Shown: one piece after another, positions 6,807 to 14,006 of the stretch
Layout of the letters: each line of letters starts with the position of its first letter
How positions within the stretch are numbered: position 1 is the first letter of the stretch
NCBI GenBank assembly: GCA_964352775.1
Contig: CAYGTK010000113.1
Location: forward strand, 1-14,006
Direction: 5' to 3'
From: CAYGTK01 sp964352775
GTDB taxonomy: Bacteria; Bacteroidota; Bacteroidia; Chitinophagales; CAIOSU01
Length of the DNA stretch: 14,006 nt
Position numbers and translations under genes: made by a program
Notes under the pieces: model-generated
The model's input: the letters and a program-made list of their open reading frames with translations, nothing else
What the model was told of the DNA's origin: nothing
Database searches by the model: none

Positions 6807-7696
6807 TATTTTACCGAATCACCATGAGCTAGATCAAACTCATCTATACTCTGTAGGTGGTCGGGGTCTAGTCCTTCGCGCTTTATCTCGGCTAGCAGCT
6901 CTCTGAATTCAGGAGATTTTTTCACACTAGTAGGACGAGGATGATCCCATGTCACATCGATGTCTTTAACGATCTTTGCTCCACCATCGGGGCTTTTATC
7001 GTAGAATTGGGAAAGTAGTAACACTCTAGTTCCTAAAAAGATAGCTTCCTCTAGGTCGTGGGTAATGAACAAGATGGTCTGCTTGGTCTTTTTCCATTGC
7101 TCCAATAAGAATACCTGCATGCTTTCGCGTGCACCTACATCTAAGGCACCAAATGGCTCATCCATCAGTAACATCTTTGGTTTCATGATCATAGCTTGCG
7201 CAATGGCCACTCGCTGGCGCATACCACCAGATAATTGATGAGGGTATTTATCGCCATCGTTCAATAGCCCTACCCTATCTAAATATTCATCGGCCTTTTC
7301 CTTAAAGTGGCTATACTTCTTTGTTTTAAACCAGCGATGAAAGGCATGTGTGTAAAGATTGAATTCTTCTAATTCCAAACCGAACATCACATTATCGCGC
7401 ACTGTTCTGTTCTCGTATAAAGAATACCGCTGGAATACTATGCCTCTATCGCGATGTGGACCTTCTATAGGACTTCCATCTATAAGTAGTTGTCCACTAG
7501 TAGGTTGCTCAGAGCCAAGAATAAGACGCATCATTGTCGATTTACCACAACCGGAAGGACCTACTACTGATACGAATTCACCAGGGCTAATATTAATGTT
7601 CAGGTTATCAAGTACGGTAAAAGGTATACCCGTTTTACGGTCGTTATACTTCTTAACCACATCCTGTAGCTGAATGATATGGGGTTGCTTGCTCAT
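6806..7696 (-). CDS. ABC transporter ATP-binding protein (nitrate/sulfonate/taurine type)
   Basis: This is the ATPase subunit that powers the adjacent permease. The 296-residue protein has Walker A GPSGCGKST (46-54), the Q-loop glutamine at 89, the signature LSGGMRQRV (155-163), Walker B LLMDEP (176-181), the D-loop GALD (183-186) and the switch histidine H213 in ITHDLEEA. All catalytic elements are intact. The order and spacing match the SsuB/TauB/NrtD-like class of importers. Between the Q-loop and the signature, a segment rich in aromatic and basic residues (about 111-133) makes the helical subdomain longer than in most SsuB proteins. The start overlaps the permease stop in ATGA, so translation is coupled. 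It is the last gene of the seven-gene operon and ends in an intergenic repeat. The substrate is discussed under the binding protein. Confidence 0.92.
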   Translation of the reverse strand: MSKQPHIIQLQDVVKKYNDRKTGIPFTVLDNLNINISPGEFVSVVGPSGCGKSTMMRLILGSEQPTSGQLLIDGSPIEGPHRDRGIVFQRYSLYENRTVRDNVMFGLELEEFNLYTHAFHRWFKTKKYSHFKEKADEYLDRVGLLNDGDKYPHQLSGGMRQRVAIAQAMIMKPKMLLMDEPFGALDVGARESMQVFLLEQWKKTKQTILFITHDLEEAIFLGTRVLLLSQFYDKSPDGGAKIVKDIDVTWDHPRPTSVKKSPEFRELLAEIKREGLDPDHLQSIDEFDLAHGDSVK

Positions 7697-8496
7697 AATT
7701 TATTCAACCAAGGGAAACCCCGTTTTATCCAAATTCGGAACAACCAATCAGCCAGGAATGCCAAAATACCTATCCACAATACATAAGGAATAATGATGTC
7801 CATAGCGATGTACCTACGAACTAAAAAGATACGGTAACCCAATCCTGCTGTAGATGCCAAAGCCTCGCCTGCAATGAGGAACAATATCACCGCTTTAAAA
7901 TTCAAACGAATGGTATCTAACACCTCTGGGAATACCCGTGTTAACACTATACGATACAGTATCTCTTGCTTACTAGCACCTAGGGTGCGTGCCTTGGTCA
8001 CCAACTCATGCGGAACGGCTTTTACCCGTAAATAGGTGTCTAACGCTATAGTAGGCATTACACCTATTACAATAAGCGAGATCTTACTGGTTTCGCCCAA
8101 GCCAAATATGAGGAATAGAATAGGTAACAACGCCAATGCAGGTAGCTTATCAAAAAAGAGCAGGAAGCCGTATAGCAGTTTCTCTACGTAAGGCATAGTA
8201 CCCATAAAAAGACCTAAGAAGACCCCACTAAAAATGAACAGCATGCTTATAGCTATGCGCTTGCTACTGGCCCAAGTGTCAATCCACAGCCTAAGGTCAC
8301 CTTTACGGTCAGCTTGAAAAGCAGTGCGGTCAAAGCCATCTACAAGTTGCTCTATGCTTGGAACTAACCTGTCTTTAGGGTTGGCTTCGTGCCTAATGTG
8401 TGAGCTATACATGTAAGCTACAATGCACAATACAAAAGGCAATAAGCTCAATAAAATGGAGCTTATTTTCCCTGGTTTGGCATCTAAACTGAACAT
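7693..8496 (-). CDS. ABC transporter permease (SsuC/TauC-like)
   Basis: This is the inner-membrane permease of the importer. The 267-residue protein has a membrane helix at about 13-30. A periplasmic loop at about 31-75 follows, longer than in typical SsuC and containing VPSIEQLVDGF. Further helices lie at about 81-100, 107-132, 138-155, 200-222 and 232-255. The cytoplasmic EAA-like coupling segment is KARTLGASKQEIL (168-180), which docks onto the ATPase. This is the binding-protein-dependent transport family seen in nitrate, sulfonate and taurine importers. The stop overlaps the ATPase start by four bases, and the gene starts 18 bases after the binding-protein gene. Confidence 0.92.
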   Translation of the reverse strand: MFSLDAKPGKISSILLSLLPFVLCIVAYMYSSHIRHEANPKDRLVPSIEQLVDGFDRTAFQADRKGDLRLWIDTWASSKRIAISMLFIFSGVFLGLFMGTMPYVEKLLYGFLLFFDKLPALALLPILFLIFGLGETSKISLIVIGVMPTIALDTYLRVKAVPHELVTKARTLGASKQEILYRIVLTRVFPEVLDTIRLNFKAVILFLIAGEALASTAGLGYRIFLVRRYIAMDIIIPYVLWIGILAFLADWLFRIWIKRGFPWLNKL

Positions 8497-8514
8497 GTGG
8501 TTAAAACTAGCGAT

Positions 8515-9627
8515 CTATAACTGACCGTCAGCAGCCATTTTCATGTATGTAGCGTCAAACAATAGTTGAACGTTCTCTTTATCACCTTGAATTTTACCAC
8601 CTGGGTAGCTTATACCTACTTCGTCAACCGACTGTGCGTTCTCACCTAACAGACCATGATCAAAACAGAAAAGACGAACATAGTCCATTTTAGCAGCAAT
8701 ACGTTCGCTAGTTACATAGTCAACTCCCTCTTGTGGATCGTAGAACATAGCAGTAGTTTCCACTTGCTGCTTATATTCATCTAAAGTAGAACCGCAAGAC
8801 TCTGCCATATAAGCTAGCGCCTCATCCTGTCCTTCACCACCGTTCATAATGGCCATTACTTCGTACCATGCACCAGTAAGTGCTTTACCGAATTCAGGGC
8901 TTTCTTCCAATGTTTTGGTATTGGCAACCATTAGGTCCAAAACTTCCTCTGGAATTTCAGCAGACGTATAAATAGAACTGATACCTTCTTCTTGTTCCAA
9001 AGCTAGAACAAGTGGGTTCCAAGTAACTACAGCTTCTTGGTCGGTATTAGCTATAAAAGCTGGGGCAATATCGCTATCACTGGTATTCACAATGTTCACA
9101 TCAGCCTCGGTCATGCCGTTAGTTTCTAATGCACGAGAAAGCAAGTAATGTGACACCGATAATTCTACTAAGTACACATCTTTACCTTTCAGGTCTGTAA
9201 CAGCAGCACCATTTCTGGTCAATAAAGCATCATTTCCATTAGAATAGTCACCAATTATCATCGCTGTGCTGGTTACACCCGATGCTGCTGGCATATTCAA
9301 TGCCTCCATATTGGTCATTACACAAGCATCTGCTTGCTCTGCTATGTAGGCTTCAATAGATGCTATGTAATCCATACGGCGCAAGTCTATCTCAATATTG
9401 TATTTATCTGCCCACTTCTTTAATATTCCCGAATGTGCTGCATAATCCCAAGGCATCCATCCAGCATAGATAGACCACACTACGGTGAACTTCTTCTTTT
9501 CTGCTTTTGGTGCTTCGGCTTCTGAAGCTGCTTTAGAAGCATCAGTACCTTCAGTGCTTGTTTCACTACCACATGAAGCGAAGAATAGGCTTAAGAAAAA
9601 TAGTAGGGATAGTTGGAGAGATCTCAT
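8515..9627 (-). CDS. Solute-binding lipoprotein of the ABC importer, urea/guanidine-carboxylase-region type
   Basis: This is the extracytoplasmic binding protein of the importer. The N-terminus is a lipoprotein signal with the lipobox FASC, making C19 the lipidated residue. A low-complexity Ser/Glu/Ala linker runs to about 45. The mature domain begins VVWSIYAGWMPWDYAA and contains MTNMEALNMPAASGV (103-117), GDYSNGNDALL (126-136), VELSVSHYLLSRAL (154-167) and NTSDSDIAPAF (181-191). These strings closely match, from memory, the binding proteins found near urea carboxylase genes, often labelled 'putative urea ABC transporter' (TIGR03427). In several bacteria those loci are under guanidine riboswitches. 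No carboxylase or riboswitch is visible here, so guanidine or urea is only a guess at the ligand. The protein has a two-lobe NMT1/SsuA-like fold and 370 residues, with no sign of damage. Confidence 0.87.
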   Translation of the reverse strand: MRSLQLSLLFFLSLFFASCGSETSTEGTDASKAASEAEAPKAEKKKFTVVWSIYAGWMPWDYAAHSGILKKWADKYNIEIDLRRMDYIASIEAYIAEQADACVMTNMEALNMPAASGVTSTAMIIGDYSNGNDALLTRNGAAVTDLKGKDVYLVELSVSHYLLSRALETNGMTEADVNIVNTSDSDIAPAFIANTDQEAVVTWNPLVLALEQEEGISSIYTSAEIPEEVLDLMVANTKTLEESPEFGKALTGAWYEVMAIMNGGEGQDEALAYMAESCGSTLDEYKQQVETTAMFYDPQEGVDYVTSERIAAKMDYVRLFCFDHGLLGENAQSVDEVGISYPGGKIQGDKENVQLLFDATYMKMAADGQL

Positions 9628-9648
9628 GGTGATATGGTGTTAGTTAGT

Positions 9649-10854
9649 TTATAGTTTTACGTCGCTTGCGTCAAGGTCTATCATAATGCCAGTTTGCATC
9701 TTGTTACCTTTCTCAAACTTGTCTATCTCGGCTTGAGCTACTTTGTTAAGCTCATCCATACGCAAGATGTTGTTCGCCATTTTTGGCAATGCCTCTTGGC
9801 GGAAGGTAGATATATCGTCAATAGCTGCCTTAATATCTGCGAATGCAGCTTCTAGGTCATCCATGTTCAATGCAGAAGAAGATGCTTGTTTGTGAATAGC
9901 TGCCCCCTGTGTTTTCAAACGCTCTGCATTGTGACGTATCAACTTCGATGTAGTATCGTTCAATGCATTTATCTTCTTCAATACTATCTCTTGGTTGTTT
10001 AAAGCCAAGGCCGAAGCAACTGCTATCTGCAAAGCTTGCACAGTAACAGTACTAGCACGATTCACCCCACGTATCAACTCACGATTATTACGAATGATGA
10101 TCTCTATGGTTAAAACTCCCTGCTGATTCACGTTCAACGACTGCTGAAGATCAACAATACGCTGACGGATAGGAAACAATAATTCTTCTTGAATGAAACG
10201 ATAATCAGGACTAGAAGGATCAACATCGCGAGAGAGCTTGTACTCTAACTTTTGGTCTATCAACTTACCTAACTGAATGGTTTTCGTCATGCGCTCCATT
10301 AACATCAGCATACGCTTCTTATCATTACCTAGGGTAACAGAGTCACGCTTTAACTGATCAGATCCTTTTTCTAATGATTGAATGATCTCATTGATAACCG
10401 CTTCAGAAGTCATGTATTTGCTGAAGTAACGGCTTAGGTTATCACCTACACCTGGTATCAATCGTGCAAGACTGGCTAAAAATCCAGGAGCAGTGCTGAA
10501 ATCCAAACCTGTTGGGTCTAGTTCTTCTACTTCTTCTCTCAGATTTACTAAAGCCTCTGCAACAGGGCCGCCACTGTCACCTGCCTTAGCTAATGAGCGG
10601 ATAGGCTCATCAAGCATACGGCTCATTTGTGCAGCTTCCGTTTGGGTGCGAAGCCCCATTTCATCTACTGCACGACGCTTTATTGTTTCGTCAATATTCG
10701 GGTCTAACAATTGATCTACATAGCTAGCTGCTTTTTGCTCTAACTCAGGATCTATTTTCTCTATCTGTTGATCGGCAAGTATTGATAATTCTTCTTTTAT
10801 GGCTCCGTCATCTGGTACCTGAAGGTTCATTGCCTCTTGTGCTTGTTCGCTCAT
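9649..10854 (-). CDS. TelA family protein (toxic anion resistance)
   Basis: TelA family proteins are cytoplasmic, almost wholly helical, and linked to tellurite and other chemical or envelope stress. Their biochemical action is unknown. The 401-residue length is standard. The family core is clear: LFPIRQRIVDLQQSLNVNQQ (226-245), then EIIIRNNRELIRGVNRA (251-267) and VTVQALQIAVASALALNNQ (270-288). The C-terminal third is coiled-coil-like and ends in an acidic tail. There is no signal peptide. The start lies three bases after the stop of the XpaC-like gene. In Bacillus subtilis, a TelA relative (yaaN) sits next to xpaC, so this pairing is an established neighbourhood that supports both calls. 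The solute-binding gene follows after 21 bases. Confidence 0.92.
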   Translation of the reverse strand: MSEQAQEAMNLQVPDDGAIKEELSILADQQIEKIDPELEQKAASYVDQLLDPNIDETIKRRAVDEMGLRTQTEAAQMSRMLDEPIRSLAKAGDSGGPVAEALVNLREEVEELDPTGLDFSTAPGFLASLARLIPGVGDNLSRYFSKYMTSEAVINEIIQSLEKGSDQLKRDSVTLGNDKKRMLMLMERMTKTIQLGKLIDQKLEYKLSRDVDPSSPDYRFIQEELLFPIRQRIVDLQQSLNVNQQGVLTIEIIIRNNRELIRGVNRASTVTVQALQIAVASALALNNQEIVLKKINALNDTTSKLIRHNAERLKTQGAAIHKQASSSALNMDDLEAAFADIKAAIDDISTFRQEALPKMANNILRMDELNKVAQAEIDKFEKGNKMQTGIMIDLDASDVKL

Positions 10855-10857
10855 GAT

Positions 10858-11739
10858 CTATGATGAATATTCTTGTGAATGTTTAATTAGTTCGCTTAGT
10901 TGTTTCATGGAGTTCTCCATATCTACCTGCCCTGCTTGATCGTTCACGTCTATTTTAGATATTTCGATACCTGTTTCGCTTATCAAGGTCATGGCTTTCT
11001 CATTTTCAGTAAGTAAGCGCTTGATCTGCTCCTGTGCATTATCAAAAAGGTCGAGCCTTCTTTGCAATGTTTTTTGCTGGTCGCGTTCGATCGGGTCGTT
11101 GTCGTCAAGACGTGAAATGCGGGCTTTAAGGTCATGTACATCGATGTGTTCAATGCTTTTTAAAGATAATACAATTTCACTCAAGTTATCGATAGCCGAA
11201 AGGAACACCTCTTGTGCAATGCCATAGTATCGCTTGTAAGCCAGCTCGCTTGTTTTGAATTTGTGTTCTAATATTTCTACCAAATTATCGAACACATCAT
11301 GTATCTGCTCTACTTGAATGGCAGCTTGGTGAACATTATACGCTTGAAGATCTGTCTTCAGCTTACGCATCTTAAATTCGGTACTGCGCCTAATGGCCTC
11401 TTGTAAACGCTCCACATGATTGTGTAAGAACGATTCGGCTTTTATATAGTAGTTATAGATGAAACCAAGAAGAGCTAAACCTGAAGTAGCCACTAAAGCT
11501 CCAAATACATTCATGGTAAACCCGAAGAGTGGTATTGCTAAAAGAGAAAGCAATAGCGCCACTACTGAATAGCGTACGCTCCAATGTCCAAAAGAATGCT
11601 CGCGCAAAGCTTTATCTATAGCCATACGGCTAAAATCTTTGTACGAGATGTCTATCTCAAAATCGATAGGTTCACCTTTACTTTTCGATTTTTGTGATCT
11701 GTCCGATCGTGGTTGTTGCTGTTGTGCTCTTTTTCCCAT
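10858..11739 (-). CDS. XpaC-like membrane and coiled-coil protein
   Basis: The protein has a basic, Gln- and Ser-rich N-terminus (about 1-22), two membrane helices close together (about 55-74 and 77-99), and then a long helical, probably coiled-coil, cytoplasmic region to the end (293 residues from this start). This matches the architecture of the XpaC / '5-bromo-4-chloroindolyl phosphate hydrolysis' family, which is named after a phenotype rather than a proven enzyme. No hydrolase motif is visible. The position directly before a TelA gene supports the call. An in-frame ATG 33 bases upstream (11772) would overlap the preceding gene by 17 bases and add MKVPCRAREVT. I prefer the ATG at 11739, which lies 16 bases after the previous stop and behind a purine-rich stretch (GGGAAG). 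The family call is by architecture and context, and is less certain than for its neighbours. Confidence 0.72.
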   Translation of the reverse strand: MGKRAQQQQPRSDRSQKSKSKGEPIDFEIDISYKDFSRMAIDKALREHSFGHWSVRYSVVALLLSLLAIPLFGFTMNVFGALVATSGLALLGFIYNYYIKAESFLHNHVERLQEAIRRSTEFKMRKLKTDLQAYNVHQAAIQVEQIHDVFDNLVEILEHKFKTSELAYKRYYGIAQEVFLSAIDNLSEIVLSLKSIEHIDVHDLKARISRLDDNDPIERDQQKTLQRRLDLFDNAQEQIKRLLTENEKAMTLISETGIEISKIDVNDQAGQVDMENSMKQLSELIKHSQEYSS

Positions 11740-11755
11740 GGTCACTTCCCTTGCC

Positions 11756-13309
11756 CTACAAGGTACTTTCATCTAATAAAACAAATTCTACTCTGGCCAT
11801 TCTAAAGCGATAAGCTCTGGTCGATTCGTTAGTCTTTCTACGTGGTAGTTGAGCAGCCCCAACACCCGCTGCTAATAAGCGGTCTGGCGAAATATCATTC
11901 ACCTTTATCAAGTAATCGCGCACTGCATCAGCTCGTTGTTGCGATAGTTCTTTATTGGCAGCGGCATCTCCCTTACCTGTATGTCCCAATACCTTTACCC
12001 TATAATTAGGATAGTTGTTTATCAGCAGCTTAGCAGCCATATCTATTAATTCTTCGCCACTAGCGTCGGGCTTATTCGTTCCGCTTTGGAACGTAATAGG
12101 CTCTACTCGCATTGTCCCCACCTCTTTCAAGTCAGCCCAATCTTGGGCATTAAGCGCTTTAAATACCTTTGCTTCCGTAGCGCCACCGCTAACACTCTGC
12201 AAGCCAGCATCGGCCATGGTCTGTAAAAAGCTACTGTTTATTAATCGGAAAGGATCTATGCCCGAAGCATCAAATCCTTGGATACGCGACATTACATTAG
12301 AGCAGGCAACAACACTAGCAAACATTTTCTCTTCTACAGGAAAGTTATTGTTATCTGTTCTTATACCGAACAGATCGTAGCAGTTCTCTTCTTTATCGTA
12401 CCAGTCAATACGCTGTACCATATTCTCTACCACATCATCTTTCAGTCCCGTTTCATCCCCCATTTCCTTTATCATGTCGTCGCGATTATTGCGATAATGA
12501 TCTATCGTCCAGAAATAAGCAGTTAGAAACTTCTGGATCTTCTCTGGCTCATCTGCTACCACATCCCTATGAAATACGAATACATCGATAATATAGCCAG
12601 AGAATTTATCAGAGCTCCATAGCTCTTTCATACCCAGCTTATCAATAGCTCTAGACACCTCTGGCTCCCACATCACAAAGGCATCGCCCTTGCTGCGGTC
12701 TTTCTTGGCGGCCTTGGCTATGTCGTACACTTCTTCAGAACTGCCCACCTCAGAACGCCAATTATTGTTGGCTTGTAAGGCCTCTAGGTCAAAGTCTGCT
12801 ATGGTAAGATCTAAAAGGAATGAGCTGGGCGACTCACTGGTGTAAACTATCTTCAGCTTATCGTTATTCAAGTCGTTCACCTTGCCAGTAGGCAATACAT
12901 CAGGAAACCCCACCAAAGCATCTGCCCCTTTTGATTCTGATACTGCTGCTACTATCACACCAGGGTAATCGTAGTCGGCACCATGCTCTAAGTAAGAGTT
13001 AACGGGCAATACAATAGCATCGTATTCGCGCTTTGCAAATCGTTTTAACCTATCAGCATATGCTCCGCCATCATCTTTAAAATCTACTTGAAAACCATTT
13101 TTAGGAGCCAGCATTTTCATGCGTGGCGAGTTAACGAACCAATAGCCCAAATAGCCATCGCCTGCAATGGTCAATTTATCAAGATTGCCGTATGCATCAG
13201 AAGTATTTATCTGTCCATTATCAAATAGGTAAACCTTGGCAAAGTAGGCGATTGTCATGAATAGCGCCGCTACTACGAATAGAATAAGTGGACCCTTAAG
13301 TTTACTCAT
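11756..13309 (-). CDS. Membrane-anchored substrate-binding domain fused to an OmpA-like domain
   Basis: This is a 517-residue fusion. An uncleaved membrane helix (about 7-28, no lipobox) is followed by a periplasmic binding domain of NMT1/phosphate-binding type (about 45-375). That domain begins KLTIAGDGYLGYWFVNSP and contains YDAIVLPVNSY (96-106) and GDAFVMWEPEVSRA (208-221). A C-terminal OmpA/MotB domain follows (about 395-513) with GHTG (442-445), LSQQRADAV (455-463) and RFRMARVEF (501-509). OmpA domains bind peptidoglycan, so the protein should link the inner membrane, a solute sensor and the cell wall. The usual GHTD motif reads GHTG here, losing the Asp that normally contacts diaminopimelate, while the conserved Arg (R459) is kept. 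The gene starts 12 bases after the vWA gene. It could act as a sensor or scaffold rather than a feeder of the importer, which has its own lipoprotein. Confidence 0.88.
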   Translation of the reverse strand: MSKLKGPLILFVVAALFMTIAYFAKVYLFDNGQINTSDAYGNLDKLTIAGDGYLGYWFVNSPRMKMLAPKNGFQVDFKDDGGAYADRLKRFAKREYDAIVLPVNSYLEHGADYDYPGVIVAAVSESKGADALVGFPDVLPTGKVNDLNNDKLKIVYTSESPSSFLLDLTIADFDLEALQANNNWRSEVGSSEEVYDIAKAAKKDRSKGDAFVMWEPEVSRAIDKLGMKELWSSDKFSGYIIDVFVFHRDVVADEPEKIQKFLTAYFWTIDHYRNNRDDMIKEMGDETGLKDDVVENMVQRIDWYDKEENCYDLFGIRTDNNNFPVEEKMFASVVACSNVMSRIQGFDASGIDPFRLINSSFLQTMADAGLQSVSGGATEAKVFKALNAQDWADLKEVGTMRVEPITFQSGTNKPDASGEELIDMAAKLLINNYPNYRVKVLGHTGKGDAAANKELSQQRADAVRDYLIKVNDISPDRLLAAGVGAAQLPRRKTNESTRAYRFRMARVEFVLLDESTL

Positions 13310-13321
13310 GGTGCAATGATA

Positions 13322-14005
13322 CTAATTGAAGGTGGTGATGTCAAAGGTTTCGGTCTCTACAATGGTCTCTTTCAAGGCATTACGCAGTTCATCGTAATTC
13401 TCAGCTTCTTGATAGTATAGGGAATAGCGTTCCAATGGATGCCCTTGCTCCATACATAAGCTAATGGTGTATAGCGATATACCATACTGCGTGGCAAACT
13501 GCGCACCGATATGTGATTGCTCTGCAATTCCATCGGTTATCACTACTAGGCGGTATTCGCCATAACCCAGCTGGCTCTTATATTGCTTTACTAATTTGGC
13601 CGTGCCCAGCTCAATGGCACTTTTTAAAGGTGTGCCGCCCGATGCTGTTATTAATCCTATCTGTTCTATAAACTCACCGTGAGAAGCAGTGCCCAATTCA
13701 ACTGCGGTTCTTATTCCTTTAGCTTCATTTTTTGCGAAGGCATCAAATACAATAAGTCCCAAATTAACATCATCGGGAACCTGAGCTATAAACTCGTTAA
13801 TGGCCTTTTTTGCGCCCCTAATTTTGGCAGTACCATCACAATCCTCGTTCATACTGCCGCTACCGTCAAATATCACCATGATATTTTTTTGTAGTGAAGC
13901 TTCTCCATATGGATCGTCTAGCTCAATGTCAATGGTTTCTATTTCAGAAACTGATGGACCTTGCTCTACTTGCTCCGTTTCACCAAAACAACCCCCAAAC
14001 CACAT
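13322..14005 (-). CDS. von Willebrand factor A domain lipoprotein (5' end outside the window)
   Basis: vWA domains bind metal ions and mediate protein contacts. The visible 227 residues include a complete MIDAS site: DGSGS (47-51) with D47, S49 and S51, then T125 in GGTPL and D158 in ITDGIAE. The domain spans about 40-205. Ahead of it is an acidic linker rich in Glu and Asp. The first visible residues are MWFGGCFGE, where GGC looks like the end of a lipobox. The hydrophobic signal core that should precede it would lie beyond the window edge, so the ATG at 14005 is probably internal and the gene partial. This is the first visible member of the seven-gene operon, and its stop lies 12 bases before the binding/OmpA fusion gene. 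Partners are unknown. The periplasmic side of the membrane is the likely location if the lipobox is real. Confidence 0.85.
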   Translation of the reverse strand: MWFGGCFGETEQVEQGPSVSEIETIDIELDDPYGEASLQKNIMVIFDGSGSMNEDCDGTAKIRGAKKAINEFIAQVPDDVNLGLIVFDAFAKNEAKGIRTAVELGTASHGEFIEQIGLITASGGTPLKSAIELGTAKLVKQYKSQLGYGEYRLVVITDGIAEQSHIGAQFATQYGISLYTISLCMEQGHPLERYSLYYQEAENYDELRNALKETIVETETFDITTFN

Positions 14006-14006
14006 A

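Noticed and set aside
7359..7673. A 104-codon + strand open frame inside the ABC ATPase gene
   Set aside because: It is antisense to the Walker A and Q-loop coding region of an intact ATPase, so it is a shadow frame.
12015..12380. A 121-codon + strand open frame inside the binding-OmpA gene
   Set aside because: It lies wholly within a well supported gene on the other strand and resembles no family.

Overview
The window looks like chromosomal DNA of a Bacteroidota bacterium. The reasons are an exbB-exbD-tonB-folC string with a Bacteroidota-style 'energy transducer TonB', a duplicated DUF2061 protein, few clear Shine-Dalgarno sites, and short intergenic repeats of the 'GTCATCGCGATCGAGGAACGAG' kind that I remember from Bacteroidota genomes. 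I cannot name a genus. There are no rRNA, tRNA, CRISPR or insertion-sequence genes. Coding density is high and nearly every gene has a recognisable family.

Left part (about 1-6580): after a gene-free leader carrying a degenerate 7-bp tandem repeat, four tightly packed + strand genes encode a TonB energising complex (ExbB, ExbD, TonB) and the folate enzyme FolC. Two - strand genes follow: a membrane protein made of two DUF2061 units, and an unrecognised 166-residue protein that looks like two winged-helix-type halves. Across a divergent intergenic region lie an MscS-type mechanosensitive channel and a Tat-exported calcineurin-like metallophosphoesterase, both on +.

A convergent gap (6578-6805) is packed with three kinds of small repeat: a palindromic element of about 71 bp, an inverted-repeat GATCGC unit, and a 7-bp tandem repeat related to the one at the left end.

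Right part (6806-14005): seven - strand genes with gaps of 21 nt or less form one apparent operon. In transcription order they are a von Willebrand A domain lipoprotein (5' end outside the window), a membrane-anchored substrate-binding domain fused to an OmpA peptidoglycan-binding domain, an XpaC-like membrane/coiled-coil protein, a TelA family protein, a solute-binding lipoprotein resembling those of urea/guanidine carboxylase loci, an ABC permease and an ABC ATPase. This is the most interesting region. It combines a complete SsuBC/TauBC-like importer, a second peptidoglycan-tethered binding protein, and the TelA/XpaC pair known from Firmicutes stress loci. A plausible reading is an envelope-spanning system that senses or imports a small solute and couples it to a TelA/XpaC stress response. 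The ligand and output cannot be read from the sequence.
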